Shown one piece after another: positions 1-11,119 of a stretch of 64,000 nt of DNA. Each line of letters starts with the position of its first letter. The first letter of the stretch is position 1. This DNA comes from Wuchereria bancrofti (taxonomy: Eukaryota; Nematoda; Chromadorea; Rhabditida; Onchocercidae), in assembly GCA_005281725.1 (NCBI GenBank), contig SSBO01000003.1, forward strand, positions 1,573,396 through 1,637,395, given 5' to 3'. The position numbers were made by a program, and so were the translations under genes. A model generated the notes under the pieces. It saw only the letters and a program-made list of their open reading frames with translations, had not been told where the DNA came from and did not search any database.

Positions 1-1079
1 GGAAGTTGGAAAGATAATCAAAGACAAGTTTGACGGTGCAACAGAGGTAGCAATCGTCGAAGAAGACAGTAAACCGATAATGGTTCGCAAAAATGTGAAT
101 TTCAGAAGACATACTAAAGCTGATCTCGTAAGCTACACTTTTCTGTTATATTTGTTAAGCTTAAATAATTACTGAAATAATTTCTCATAAAGTACGTAGA
201 TTTCTATGGCATTTCCGAACTTAGTAGCAAATAAATTTTAATTAAGTAGATTTAATAATTATCACAAATGAATTGCACTTTTTGTAAGCTTAGAAAAAAA
301 AGTTACAAATTATGATTCTTTTGCTTTTTACACAATAAATAAAATAATGTATGCAGTGGCAATGTCATTATTATTATTAATTATTATTATTAATTACTAT
401 TATTTATTACTATCAACTTATTATTAATAACAATTACTGTTATATTATTCACTACTCTTTATTCTTTATTCATTATTCATTAGTCTTTGTTCTTTATTTC
501 TTGCTCTTTATTTTTCATTCTTAATTCCTTATTCTTTACTTCTGTTCTTACTTTTTTTTTTCACTAGTATCCTTACCATTGCTATTTTTTGTTATTATTA
601 CTATCATGTGAAGGTTTATCTGGAGTCGTCTCCCGATTATTGCGAGCCGGAACCGGAATATGGTATTTTGGGAACGCATGGCCGCCTCTGTAATGTTTCG
701 TCGCACGGAATCGATGGATGTGACCTGGTAATTTAGAAACTTTTTTTTAATTTCTGATTATTATGAGGTGTATTTTACCTTAATGACAAATTTTTTAACT
801 TATTATTAATTTAAGATTTCATACCATTTAAGATTTGTTATTTCTGTTTTCTTTTTCGTCTACTATAAAGTTTTCTGTTGTTTTTACCTACTAATTACTA
901 TTACTCATATATTCATTTACAACAAAATTTTACTCCTTCAATTTTAGATGTGTTGCTATCGTGGATTCGATACGCGGGTGCGTAAAGTAATGGATCGGTG
1001 CAATTGTAAATTTCATTATTGCTGTCGAGTGATTTGTCAACCGTGTGAAAAAGTCATTGAGGAACATATTTGCAAATGA
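1..1079 (+). CDS. Wnt ligand, C-terminal three exons (5' end outside window)
   Basis: This is the 3' end of a secreted, Cys-rich Wnt signalling protein. Exons are 1-127 (codons start at base 2), 614-727 and 948-1079, all joined in phase 0, with TGA at 1077-1079. The visible 123 residues open with the family block [15 protein letters not shown]. Next comes [10 protein letters not shown], a [17 protein letters not shown] segment (with a possible N-glycosylation site NVS), and [14 protein letters not shown] followed by [16 protein letters not shown] and a final CK stop. This Cys pattern is that of the Wnt C-terminal domain that contacts Frizzled. The N-terminal domain and the acylated Ser loop lie upstream of the window. 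I cannot fix the subtype; cwn-1 is possible because other genes here also seem to map to C. elegans chromosome II (from memory). The family assignment is very secure. Confidence 0.95.
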
Positions 1080-2841
1080 TAAATATCTAATGTTTGTTTA
1101 TTTACTGTGTCTGTTGTTTTGATAATTCTTTATTGATAGGAGCTTTTTAGTAAGATACTATTTGCAACTTTTGGCAAAACGTTGATAATTTGTTTTATTA
1201 TAAAATATCGAGCCAAGCCTATCTTGCAACGATACATTTGGAGTTTTAGAACATTTAATTGTTACGCTGTTATATTTTGAGACAATTTCGACTAAGTTAA
1301 GTTTCTTCGAAACTGATCATCCGAGTTATTTTTATTGAAATATACTTTATTACTACTTTTTTCATTTGCATCTATTCCACATTCCTACTGTGATGAAAAA
1401 TTTGTGATAAGTTAATTAATGAGAACTGCCGGTAAAACATCCGAGTTCAAATAAAATTTAGCTTTTACAGAAATTAATAAAATTCAAACAGTCCACTCTC
1501 TCACTCTTCTTGGTCTTCTTCTCCTTCGCTTCTGAATTTTTGAAATTCGGAATTTTTTTTCAATATAAAAAAATATACTCATACTCGAAAGTTCAAAGAC
1601 AAAGGTTGCAAAATATTTTCACATTTAGAAAAACGCTTTTGATTATAAGTAATTTAGTTTTTACCGCCGCAATTGATTAAATTTTTTAGGATTGCAATGA
1701 AGAGGAAATTTAACACCCAGATATATCTTTAAAATATGTAAATTATTAAACAACCGAATTACACTATCAAATCGAAAATGATGAAGTTAAATTAAAGATG
1801 AACTTTTTAAGCTTATGAAATTGAAAGTTTAAATTTAACATTTTGCTTTATTTAGCAAAAAGTATCGGTTTTATTGTGATAAACTTTTGGAATAAATTAC
1901 TTTCCCTGTGATCAGAAATATTTAAAATTCTAAATAAGAGGTATATTTGCATTAATATCTTCATTGCGGGCGTCTCCATGATTAATTGTACACTTTTGCA
2001 CTGCTCGCTCATCCTTCATTGGTCTCATTTTTGAAATCGATCAATTTCTCTTTCTTTGCTGTTCAATTTTAAAATTAGCTCATATACAATTTATTATTAT
2101 AGACATTTATCTTATCTTTTTTATTGTTTGCCATCAGTTATGCAAATAAAAGTGAACAACAATGTATGCTTCAATTTGTTAATTTATTTCACATTTTGTC
2201 CTTTATGGGAAATTCATCATTCCAAATTTCAAGTTTAAATTGATTTAACTAATTTCATGCTTCATGAAATTTTATTTGAATACTTCTAGGATTGAGCAAT
2301 ATGGAAGTGTTTCAGTAATTTAAGATGTTAAGAAATCAAAATTTCTTAAATACTGAAATTCCAAATCTGAAAAATGAGAAAAAAGCTTATGAGTCAGCTT
2401 AAAGATTTGCATATCATATTATATCATATCAGCAAACTTCAAGCGTTTGCTGAAAGTTGAGGAGAAATATTTCGAAACGACTTTCTTTCCAAAATTAAAT
2501 TTTCACTTATTCCTTTAAAATAACAACTGCAGGTTCAGTTGAAAGTTCCGGAATTCCTAATCTAATGATCTAGAAATGTTGGAAAGCAAAAATTCAGAGA
2601 AGAATCAAAAGATGCAAGGAAATGTATTCCAATCCTAATATATTACACATCTCCCCCAGATTTTGATAGCTAATGCCCAGTATTTTCCCAAAAAATTTTA
2701 CTCAGTTCCCGTGGCAGCAAAATTCCTGAAATAATGAAAATAATTTCGTCATGTGCTATGTGTTGTGGACATCATGAAATAAATATGTAAGTGACCAATG
2801 AATGTAGTAATGACGGACAGTGAATTCTAGGATTGCACTTA

Positions 2842-2985
2842 TATGAAATTCATTTAGACTTGTCATTTTAGTTTATTGGGAAAAATACCTCACCTGAATA
2901 TCATCCACACTCGAAAGTATTTCTCTCAGAGTGTTGTAAGTGTTTTGGCATGCAAATAAATTGACAAGACTAAATGGATTTCATA
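2842..2985. repeat. Imperfect inverted repeat, 24-nt arms
   Basis: The arm at 2842-2865 (TATGAAATTCATTTAGACTT and four more bases) is the reverse complement, with two mismatches, of the arm at 2962-2985 (TGACAAGACTAAATGGATTT and four more). The arms are separated by about 96 bases. It could be a small non-autonomous element remnant or a hairpin-forming transcript. No coding content was seen inside. Confidence 0.6.
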
Positions 2986-3038
2986 GTCCAATCAATTTCG
3001 CTTTGATCAAAATATCTTTGATCTTTAGGATTACGTCA

Positions 3039-3082
3039 CCACACGTATGCTACTTTAGTACCACACGTATGCTACTTTAGTA
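3039..3082. repeat. 22-bp perfect tandem duplication
   Basis: A 22-base unit beginning CCACACGTATGCTACTTTAG occurs twice head to tail at 3039-3060 and 3061-3082. The copies are identical, so the duplication is recent. Confidence 0.85.
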
Positions 3083-4741
3083 CAGATTTGAAACATAACT
3101 AATCCCTAATCTATTGTTGTACAATCATGCAAATAGCTTAAGAAGTACAGAAAATTTCCATTTGTAAGTGAGAACTTCAATTTCTTTTAGTTGGCGGTGG
3201 TGTAATAGCATTCATTTACTCATCGCTGATAAATAATTTTGATAATATTTGCAAATTAAAATATTTTACAATGTTTGAATCTTACTGTAATCGTACATTT
3301 TTAACCAAATTTTGGAAAAAAGTTACCATAAGTTTTGGACAAAACTTTCAATGTAATAGATTATAAATAAACTTAATTCGAATTTTCAACTGCAATTTGA
3401 ATAGAAAAGTGAGATTAATTAGGTAATTGAAATGATGGATTACTTAAAGGTAGCAAATAATAATATTGAAAAAAATTTGCATATTGCTAAAATTCTCACT
3501 CGCATTTTCATGCCTTTTTTATCAGCAAAAATATTTTATTTTAAAAAGTACTTCGAAATATTTGCAATTATGAAGTAATATCAATCAGAATCATAATGAT
3601 TCATTCAATTATATCAGTGTAACTGATAATGCTGTCGCATGAATTATCAGTAAATGATCAATCAGTAAATGATGATTCATTCATTTTATAGTCTTATGAA
3701 GTAATTTGACAAAAATTCGAAGTAAAGCTTAAAGTTTGGACTTCTTTTCAATCGATAAAGAACAATTGCTTATTCAACGACTTCTGACAGGCAAAAAAAA
3801 AAGAAAATCTAAATCGAAAGTTTGCTCTACAAAAAAACATCAGACGAATGAATTTTTTAATTTTTCTATCTGATTTCAACCTCAAAGTGCTTCGCCATTT
3901 TTACTGAAGCAAATGGCTTTACTCTTTCGTTCTATTCCTTCTACTTTAGGCTTTCTATTTTGAATTTTTTTAGGATATCAAGAAATGTACAAAGTTAAAA
4001 AAATTTGTAATCACAGATTTATTTATTTCTAGTTGATGCATGAATTTTTATAAGCGTTTCAATTTATTCGCCGGATGATAGTTTTAAATTAATCAAAGTG
4101 ATTTCTTCATATATGAATCTCAGAAAATTAATTCATCATCATTATGGGGACCATACAATCATTTCAATCATAAATCAATCAATAATAAATATTATTTCTA
4201 AATTCGATTTAACATTTGCTCTACTGCTGCATATTTTACATCGAAAAATTAGTGACAATAAAAGTTATTTTTGCAAATTGCTGCATTTTTTTCAATGCAA
4301 TCAATCTGAAGATTGCATTTTCGGTCATTCAAATGAGTGATTGATTAGCATATAAGTAAACAATGTTGCTTTCACATATATAACTTTAATTTTAGCATGC
4401 GATTCACTAAAAAATTTGAAAAGTCAAAGGTCAATGATCTCTAGTGAATAACTTTACTTTTCTTTCTGCATACCACATATGTCTCAGAACTCTTCGGGGA
4501 AAAAAAAACTGATGCAAAACATAATGCACCAGTCCATTGATACTTTTGCAGATATTATTTTGTAAATGAAATTGTCAGTAATTACTTGAAGAAATTAAAT
4601 TTAATCCCAACAACATTCATTATGATTAAGCAAACGATAGTAAAAATTGCATGCGTGCTTTATAAATTAAAAATGAGAGTAGAAATAAAAGTAATTAATC
4701 TGATTGAGCCAAAATAAGTCGCTGGAAAGTTTTCGTATTAA

Positions 4742-7700
4742 ATGGTAATATTTTTTTAAAAGATTTTTACAATTGTTTTTTTTTTAGATTAGAACAAAAT
4801 AATTTTTCATTTCTTCTTTGCTTTCATATTAATTATTTAATTCGAACAATTTCGCAGGCTACTAATTTCTAGCTAAATGTTCTACCATAGAAAAACAAGT
4901 TTGAGGAAAGAATTGTTTTAGTTTCTTAAAAATTTGAAATTTTACAAATATTTTAAAACATAGTTTGGTTTTATTCACAAAGTACTTCGACAATTCATCA
5001 TTGAGAAATATGACGAAAGGATATGGAACAATGTTATGTAAGTTTTGGCAAAGTTATACTTTCATTATTGGATTTAACAAATTTCTTGATTAAAATTCAT
5101 CAAATATCCATCTCTTAAATTCTGACATTATTCTGCTTTTTCTCCAAATTACAATATTTGAAAACTTTTGAATTCAAATAAAAATTCATTTTCGAAAAAA
5201 TGTAGTACTGAATGAAACTTCTTCAAAAAAGTTAAACAAATTTTTTATTAATTAAATTTGTGTCATATTGAAATGTTGAAATTTATTTTTGTAGTGATAA
5301 AGTTGACTTAAAAGATGATCAAATTATCGAACACTATCGTTACTATGATGAATATACTTTTAACTTAATTACTGGAATCGTTGCATTTACTGGTAAGATG
5401 AAATTTGGAAATTTTCAAGAATTTTTTAATCAAAAACGTATCCTTTTTTTTCCGCATATATTCTAAAATTATGACTTTATCAAAAAAGAAATAAAGAAAA
5501 TTGTAAAGCTTTATCTAATTTTTTAAATTTATTTTTACTTGGAATATTTCATCCTAATTTTAAATAAACATTAAAAATCAAATAAAGGAAATGTTTTTTG
5601 ACAAATATTAGCAGCTAAAGCTTATCAAATTACTTTAAATGATAAAAATTAAATAACATTTCTTTGATTTTAAAATATCGTAATTGTTACCTTCCAAGGT
5701 CTTACATATGATCAGTTTTGGGAAAATTTTGGTGATTTTTATATTGACTATCTTTGTGATAACGGATGGGATCACTTACTACGATCAATGAGTCCTGATT
5801 TTATGGTATGTATTCCTATAAATTACTTAATCCCTATTCATTCCTTAAATAAGCTAGCTTACAGTATAATTTTTTAGATGAAAAATCCATTTTAGGTTTG
5901 TAACTTTTTTTCTCGAGATTTCTTAATGAAAGTTGTTTGAGATGCTATTAGATGCCAATTATAGCTATCCTTAATTTTTCGTACTTTTCATCCATTTCAA
6001 ATCTGTAACCTTTTTTATTTAGGAGGACTTTTTTCTTATCATTAGCTTATATCATTTTGGGAACTGTCAATGCATCAGTTGTCAATGACAGGGAAAAAGC
6101 TATAATTTTGAATTGTCACCTAATATCCTCCTTTAGCCTCCTCATTCTAACCTCATTTAAGTTCAAGCAATTATTTTTTTTTTTACTCAGACTAAGTTAC
6201 AGAATTTTTTCAATGGATTAGATTCATTGCATCATTTTATAAGTTTTGCCATTTACAAAAATACAACAAGAGGACCGTTATTTCGATGTGAAAAATACGA
6301 AGATGACAATTCAGTTTTGCTTCATTATTATACCAATCAACATGGAACACTTTTTTTTGCTAAAGGTCAACATTTAAATAATTAAAGCCAAAGAATAACG
6401 ACAATTTTAGTGATTCTAACTTTAATATTAAAAAACTTTAATACTAACTTCAATATATATAAATTTAAAAAATTTCAATTATATGTAAGCCAACAATATA
6501 CTTATTTCATTACCTGGTTAGAATTATTTCCAAAAGTATTGCTACTTCTTGAAAATCGCCCAGATTCATAGCAAAAGCAAAAGGTCTTGCATTTGCTAAA
6601 TATCATTTGGCAGACATGACATTCTATGAGTTAGTGATAATATCACTATAAGGAATAAATTATCAGACATCGACACTCCACGTGAATAGCTCTTGACTTT
6701 TGATTATTAAAAAAATTGATTGAATGATTTTAAAATTTATTTGAAATTTTGGATTCATTCTTTGAAAAGTATATGATATTATAGGTGCGGCACGCAAAGT
6801 AGCAAAAAAATTCTTTGATATGGAAGTAATGATTACGCTTATTGACTTAAATAAATATGATAATCGATATGCAGATGACGTATATCAGCAAGAACACGCT
6901 GTTTATAAAGTTGAAGTTTGTTTGTCAGATTATCATTCAATTTTATATTATTTATAGATTTCATTTTTTTTTTTTATTTTGTGATATAAAAAGACGCAAC
7001 ATTACATTCCTTGCGCTTATCATCCGATTACTTTACACTTTCAGCTCTTTTCATGATTCATTAATAGTTGAATTTCCCTGTTTATGGCTTACACTATTTA
7101 AAGAAATGTTTTAAATTCAAATTTACTACATTTTCCTGTTTTTTCTTTTTGTTTACAAATTTCCGTTTTCTTTGAAATATATTTAAATTACTCAGTTATT
7201 CAAGTTTCTACCATTTTTCAATACTCTAGACATATTCCGGAATATGTGACCCAAAGAAATCAAGAAAATTTTCAGGATGTAACACAATGTGGCTTATTAT
7301 GGAGTGAATCTTTACAAATAATAGATGAAAGTGTTGGTATATTACAAGTAAACAAAGCAGATTTCATTTCTTTGCAACCGTTTCATTTCATAACTGATCG
7401 AAACTGTAATTTGATACAATGCGGGAAAGGTTTTTAGTAAGTTTTCAATTTGATAAACATTCTGTTTAATTTTTCTTCCTTTACTTCTTGTTTTATTTAA
7501 GCCGATACATTTCAATGGAATTATTAGCACTTGGTACACCATTGGAACGCATATTTGATATCATTTGGCCACAAATATCATTCAATTTTGATACTATACA
7601 TAATTTTATCAATGCAATATTCATTCTACAATTAAAAACAATAATTCACAATGAAAATTTTAGCAATGTTCGGTAACTGTTTACATTTTATCAAAAGTAC

Positions 7701-10016
7701 ATCTTTGTTAGTTAGAATTAAAAAGACTTATAATGTCCATCAATATTTGATAGTAATATCGATGTTTCCTTCTTTTTCAATTTAATATGGAAGCATTCGT
7801 TGATAGTACATTGAAGTATAACATTTCAAAATGTTATAATTAGCTAATATTTGATGGTATATTTTTTAGAACTATCACAAATCAGGAAAGGAAGTTAAAA
7901 CTGAAAGGACAAATGATTGTTTTGGGAGAGGAAAATCATTTATTGTATATTGGTTCACCAGATGTAAGTACTATTTCGGAATTATTTGAATATGGAATAC
8001 GTCTGGAAGAAATGCCACTACACGATTTCACTAGAGATGTTATATTTCTTAATCAACAACGACTTTCCAGTATTGAAAAGAAGTAAGTAAATTCATTTAA
8101 TGAAATTAGAATAGTTTTGAATGGATAGTTTCATTCTTGAATTGCAGCATGCAGTTGCAAGCAACTAATGCTCAAATGGAGGAGCAAGAACGAAATATGA
8201 AATGTGAACGAGTTAAAACAGAAACATTATTACATCAATTACTACCAACATTTGTTGCTACACAACTTCTCAATGGCAAAACGGTTACTGCTTGTGAGTT
8301 TCTTAACCTTAAATTTTATTTGTGAGTTTTTTTTTTTTTTTTTGACCCCAAATTTGAACTTGAACTTCAGCTAAGAAATAATTCTTTTCTCTTTTCTTTC
8401 TTCTAATATATATTTAAAACTATCAATTTCTTGTTGCTATTCTTGTGATGCAATCTCTTCTAATTAATTTCTTTTCATCTTTTTTTCTAAAAAAAAATTA
8501 TTACTGCTATGAATTATCGGTGGTTGACTGCTGAGAATAAAATCATAGAAATCAAAGTTAGCTAGCATTTTAATTTAAATATCACAAATGAACACTTATG
8601 TTGGTAAATTGCTAAATTCAGGTGAATATCAGGAAGTAACAGTAATGTTCGGTGATGTACCAAATTTTCATAACATTGTTATGAGCTGCAAACCACAACA
8701 AATCATAAAATTATTGAACGAATTGTTTGTAAAGCTTGATCGTTTGGTTGACAAACATTCCGTAAGGTTTCCGGATTTCTTACTGTAACATAGAGCATCA
8801 TTGTTCATGATAAAATTTGAATCAAACAACAAACTTTTAAAGGCATTTAAAGTGGAAACAATTGATGATACATATGTAGCAGTAGGAGGGATACCGGAAC
8901 AAACCGATAATCATTGTGAAATATTATGTCATGCGGCGCTTGGTATGGTTTTTGAAACACGGTCCATTATCGATCCGGTTACGGAAAGACCACTCCAAAT
9001 CCGTCTTGGTATCAATTCTGGACCAGTTGTGGCTGGAATAATTGGCAAGAAAATGCCTAGGTATACCATTTATTAGAAATTTTTCGGAAAAAAAAAACCA
9101 AAATTCCAAAAATGAGAACTTCTAATTCTCTGTCACTCTCTCTCTCTCTCTCTCTCATAAATACCAAATAATTCTTCAAATTTAAAACATTCAATCCTTT
9201 ATTGGATCAAATTATTAGTAGCAATATATTTTAAAGAGAAAATTTAATTAATAATCAAAAAAACCCAAAGGAATTTTCCCAGAACTTCTAGAAAAATTTC
9301 ATTGAGCAGTTTGAAAATTCGATTTGCAGATACTGTCTTTTTGGTGATACGATGAATACGGCATCACGTATGGGTAGTCATGGAGTACCCGGGAAGATTC
9401 ATTGCAGCAAAGCTTCTTTCGAGTTTGCCTTCTTTCTATTGACTATTATTTCGAAAATCCCAGATGAAATTGCTAATCTGTAGATACTGAAGATAATGGC
9501 CAATTAACTCAAAAATCAATAATATCTCGGAGAAATGACTAACTTCTGAGACTTCTTGTTAAAATACAAAAAAGTTGGTAGCCAAATTTCTGCGAATTTT
9601 TAGGTACGCCCAAAAAACGGGTAAATTTATTTTTGAATATCGCGGTATGACAAAGATTAAAAATAAGGGTGCAATGGAAACATATTTCCTGAAGTCGAGT
9701 GCCAAAAAATCAATCTGGGAAATCATTGGAATTGAAAGAAGTATTTCTTCAATTTTCTTATTTATCCACTTAAGTAATAACGTTAATTCAAATATTTTGC
9801 TTCTTTATAGTAATTTTATTTCATATCTGCCATTATAAAGTGGAGTAATTCAATTTATGAATTAATAAGTTCAGCTAAATTTATAACAAATATAAACTTT
9901 GGGAAAATAGAAACTTTCCAGATATCAACAAACATTCCATTGATGGTTACGCTGAGCTGGAAGAAGGCTTGGAGCATAACGAAGTAAAGAATTGTCAAAT
10001 TTGTGCAATTCTTTGA
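4742..10016 (+). CDS. H-NOX (soluble type) guanylate cyclase with C-terminal CaaX-like box
   Basis: A gas-sensing guanylate cyclase making cGMP from GTP. Fifteen exons: 4742-4744, 4964-5037, 5295-5392, 5699-5805, 6191-6365, 6785-6923, 7230-7436, 7502-7672, 7870-8082, 8148-8293, 8622-8761, 8843-9060, 9330-9422, 9604-9740, 9922-10016. All phases agree, giving 671 residues, a normal family length. The H-NOX heme domain spans about 2-185, with the expected proximal heme His108 in LDSLH. HNOBA follows at about 230-395, then a helical linker at about 400-435. The catalytic domain spans about 445-625. Metal-binding Asp456 and Asp500, Glu496 and Cys566 (guanine recognition), and Asn573 and Arg577 are all present in one chain, so a homodimer could be active. 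The protein ends NCQICAIL, a CaaX-type motif as reported for vertebrate beta-2 subunits. The initiator ATG appears isolated in its own exon (inferred). The donor at 6924 is weak and could shift. Confidence 0.93.
9129..9157. repeat. (CT)n microsatellite in cyclase intron
   Basis: A run of CT dinucleotides lies in the intron between the cyclase exons ending at 9060 and starting at 9330. Confidence 0.8.
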
Positions 10017-11119
10017 CTCAAAATAGAAAGTTAAATTTTCTGAATTTGATAAGAATGTATGACACTATTTCAAAACTTTCAAAAATTTAAATTAAAAGGC
10101 AAAGTACGACGAATGACTGGAGATAAAACTTGAGCGCAAAAAAGTTACGAAATAATGTGCAAATGATTGATTTTTGCACAAAATATTCTTTTAAAAATTT
10201 CAGTTATCACAATTACTACCATTGCTATTAAGTGCAATGAATTACGTTAATAAAATCTATCATTTCAGTATTTTTATTAATGGGAGAACAAAATTATTTC
10301 AGCTCAAAAAATTGCAAATATCTAAACACAAATGATCGAAGCAGTAAGCTTCAAATAACGATGTGTGTGTGTATAGAAAGAAAGCAATTAACCAAATGGG
10401 GAATTAGTCTAATTATAATTTATGAAAGATAACGGTTTGTTTTTCATTCCCCAGCAAGTTTTCCGAAAATTGTTCAATCGAACTTCCATCAATATTCAGC
10501 AGATATTGATAACGGAAACAATGACCCCAAAATACTCCAAAAATACTTCTACATGAGAGAAGTCAGCAAATAAAATATGCAAACGCAACTGGGATTTAAA
10601 AAATCTTTAAAAAGTTTCTTATAGTTTACTTTTACAATAACTGAAAATTTGGGGATCATGTATTTGTGCTATAAAACAATTTTATGAAAAATTATTGAAG
10701 ACTCATTGCAATTACAAATTATATTAGAAAATACAAAAATGAGCCAGCGATGAATCTCAAAACTAATTCACCAAGAAAAAGATGCAAATGCACTTCACCA
10801 AGAAAATTTTCTTCAGATTCAAATTCCGAAGCATTCATTTTACGAAGAAAGTATTAAAATCGCGTACTTTTGTCCTATAACACAAACATACTACCACATT
10901 ACAAAAAATTGTCACAAAATATATCTATATGAATTACTTTAATCATTTAATTAATCTCCACATTAATATGTTGTTTGTACGAAAATATTTCCAATGATAA
11001 TTAGTATTTGTGAAGAGTACATGTCTCTTCCAGTACCCTGTGTCAAAAATTCTTAGCTTAAACATAAGCAAAGAATAAAAAACAAGCATGAGAGTATTTT
11101 TCAGTAATAATTAGAGAAG
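10017..11119. other. Convergent intergenic spacer
   Basis: About 1.1 kb between the 3' ends of the cyclase (+) and Dishevelled (-). I see no convincing ORF or RNA gene. It presumably holds both 3' UTRs. Confidence 0.6.

Larger units (their letters stand above)
1080..4741. other. Intergenic, AT-rich; no gene seen
   Basis: This is the spacer between the Wnt stop and the guanylate cyclase start. Short open frames (for example 2056-2238 and 4098-4340) have no family resemblance, no exon-like splice signals and AT-driven composition. It contains an imperfect inverted repeat (2842-2985), a 22-bp tandem duplication (3039-3082) and a small 9-bp stem with a 4-nt loop at 2328-2349. The distal part presumably carries the cyclase promoter. 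Confidence 0.6.
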
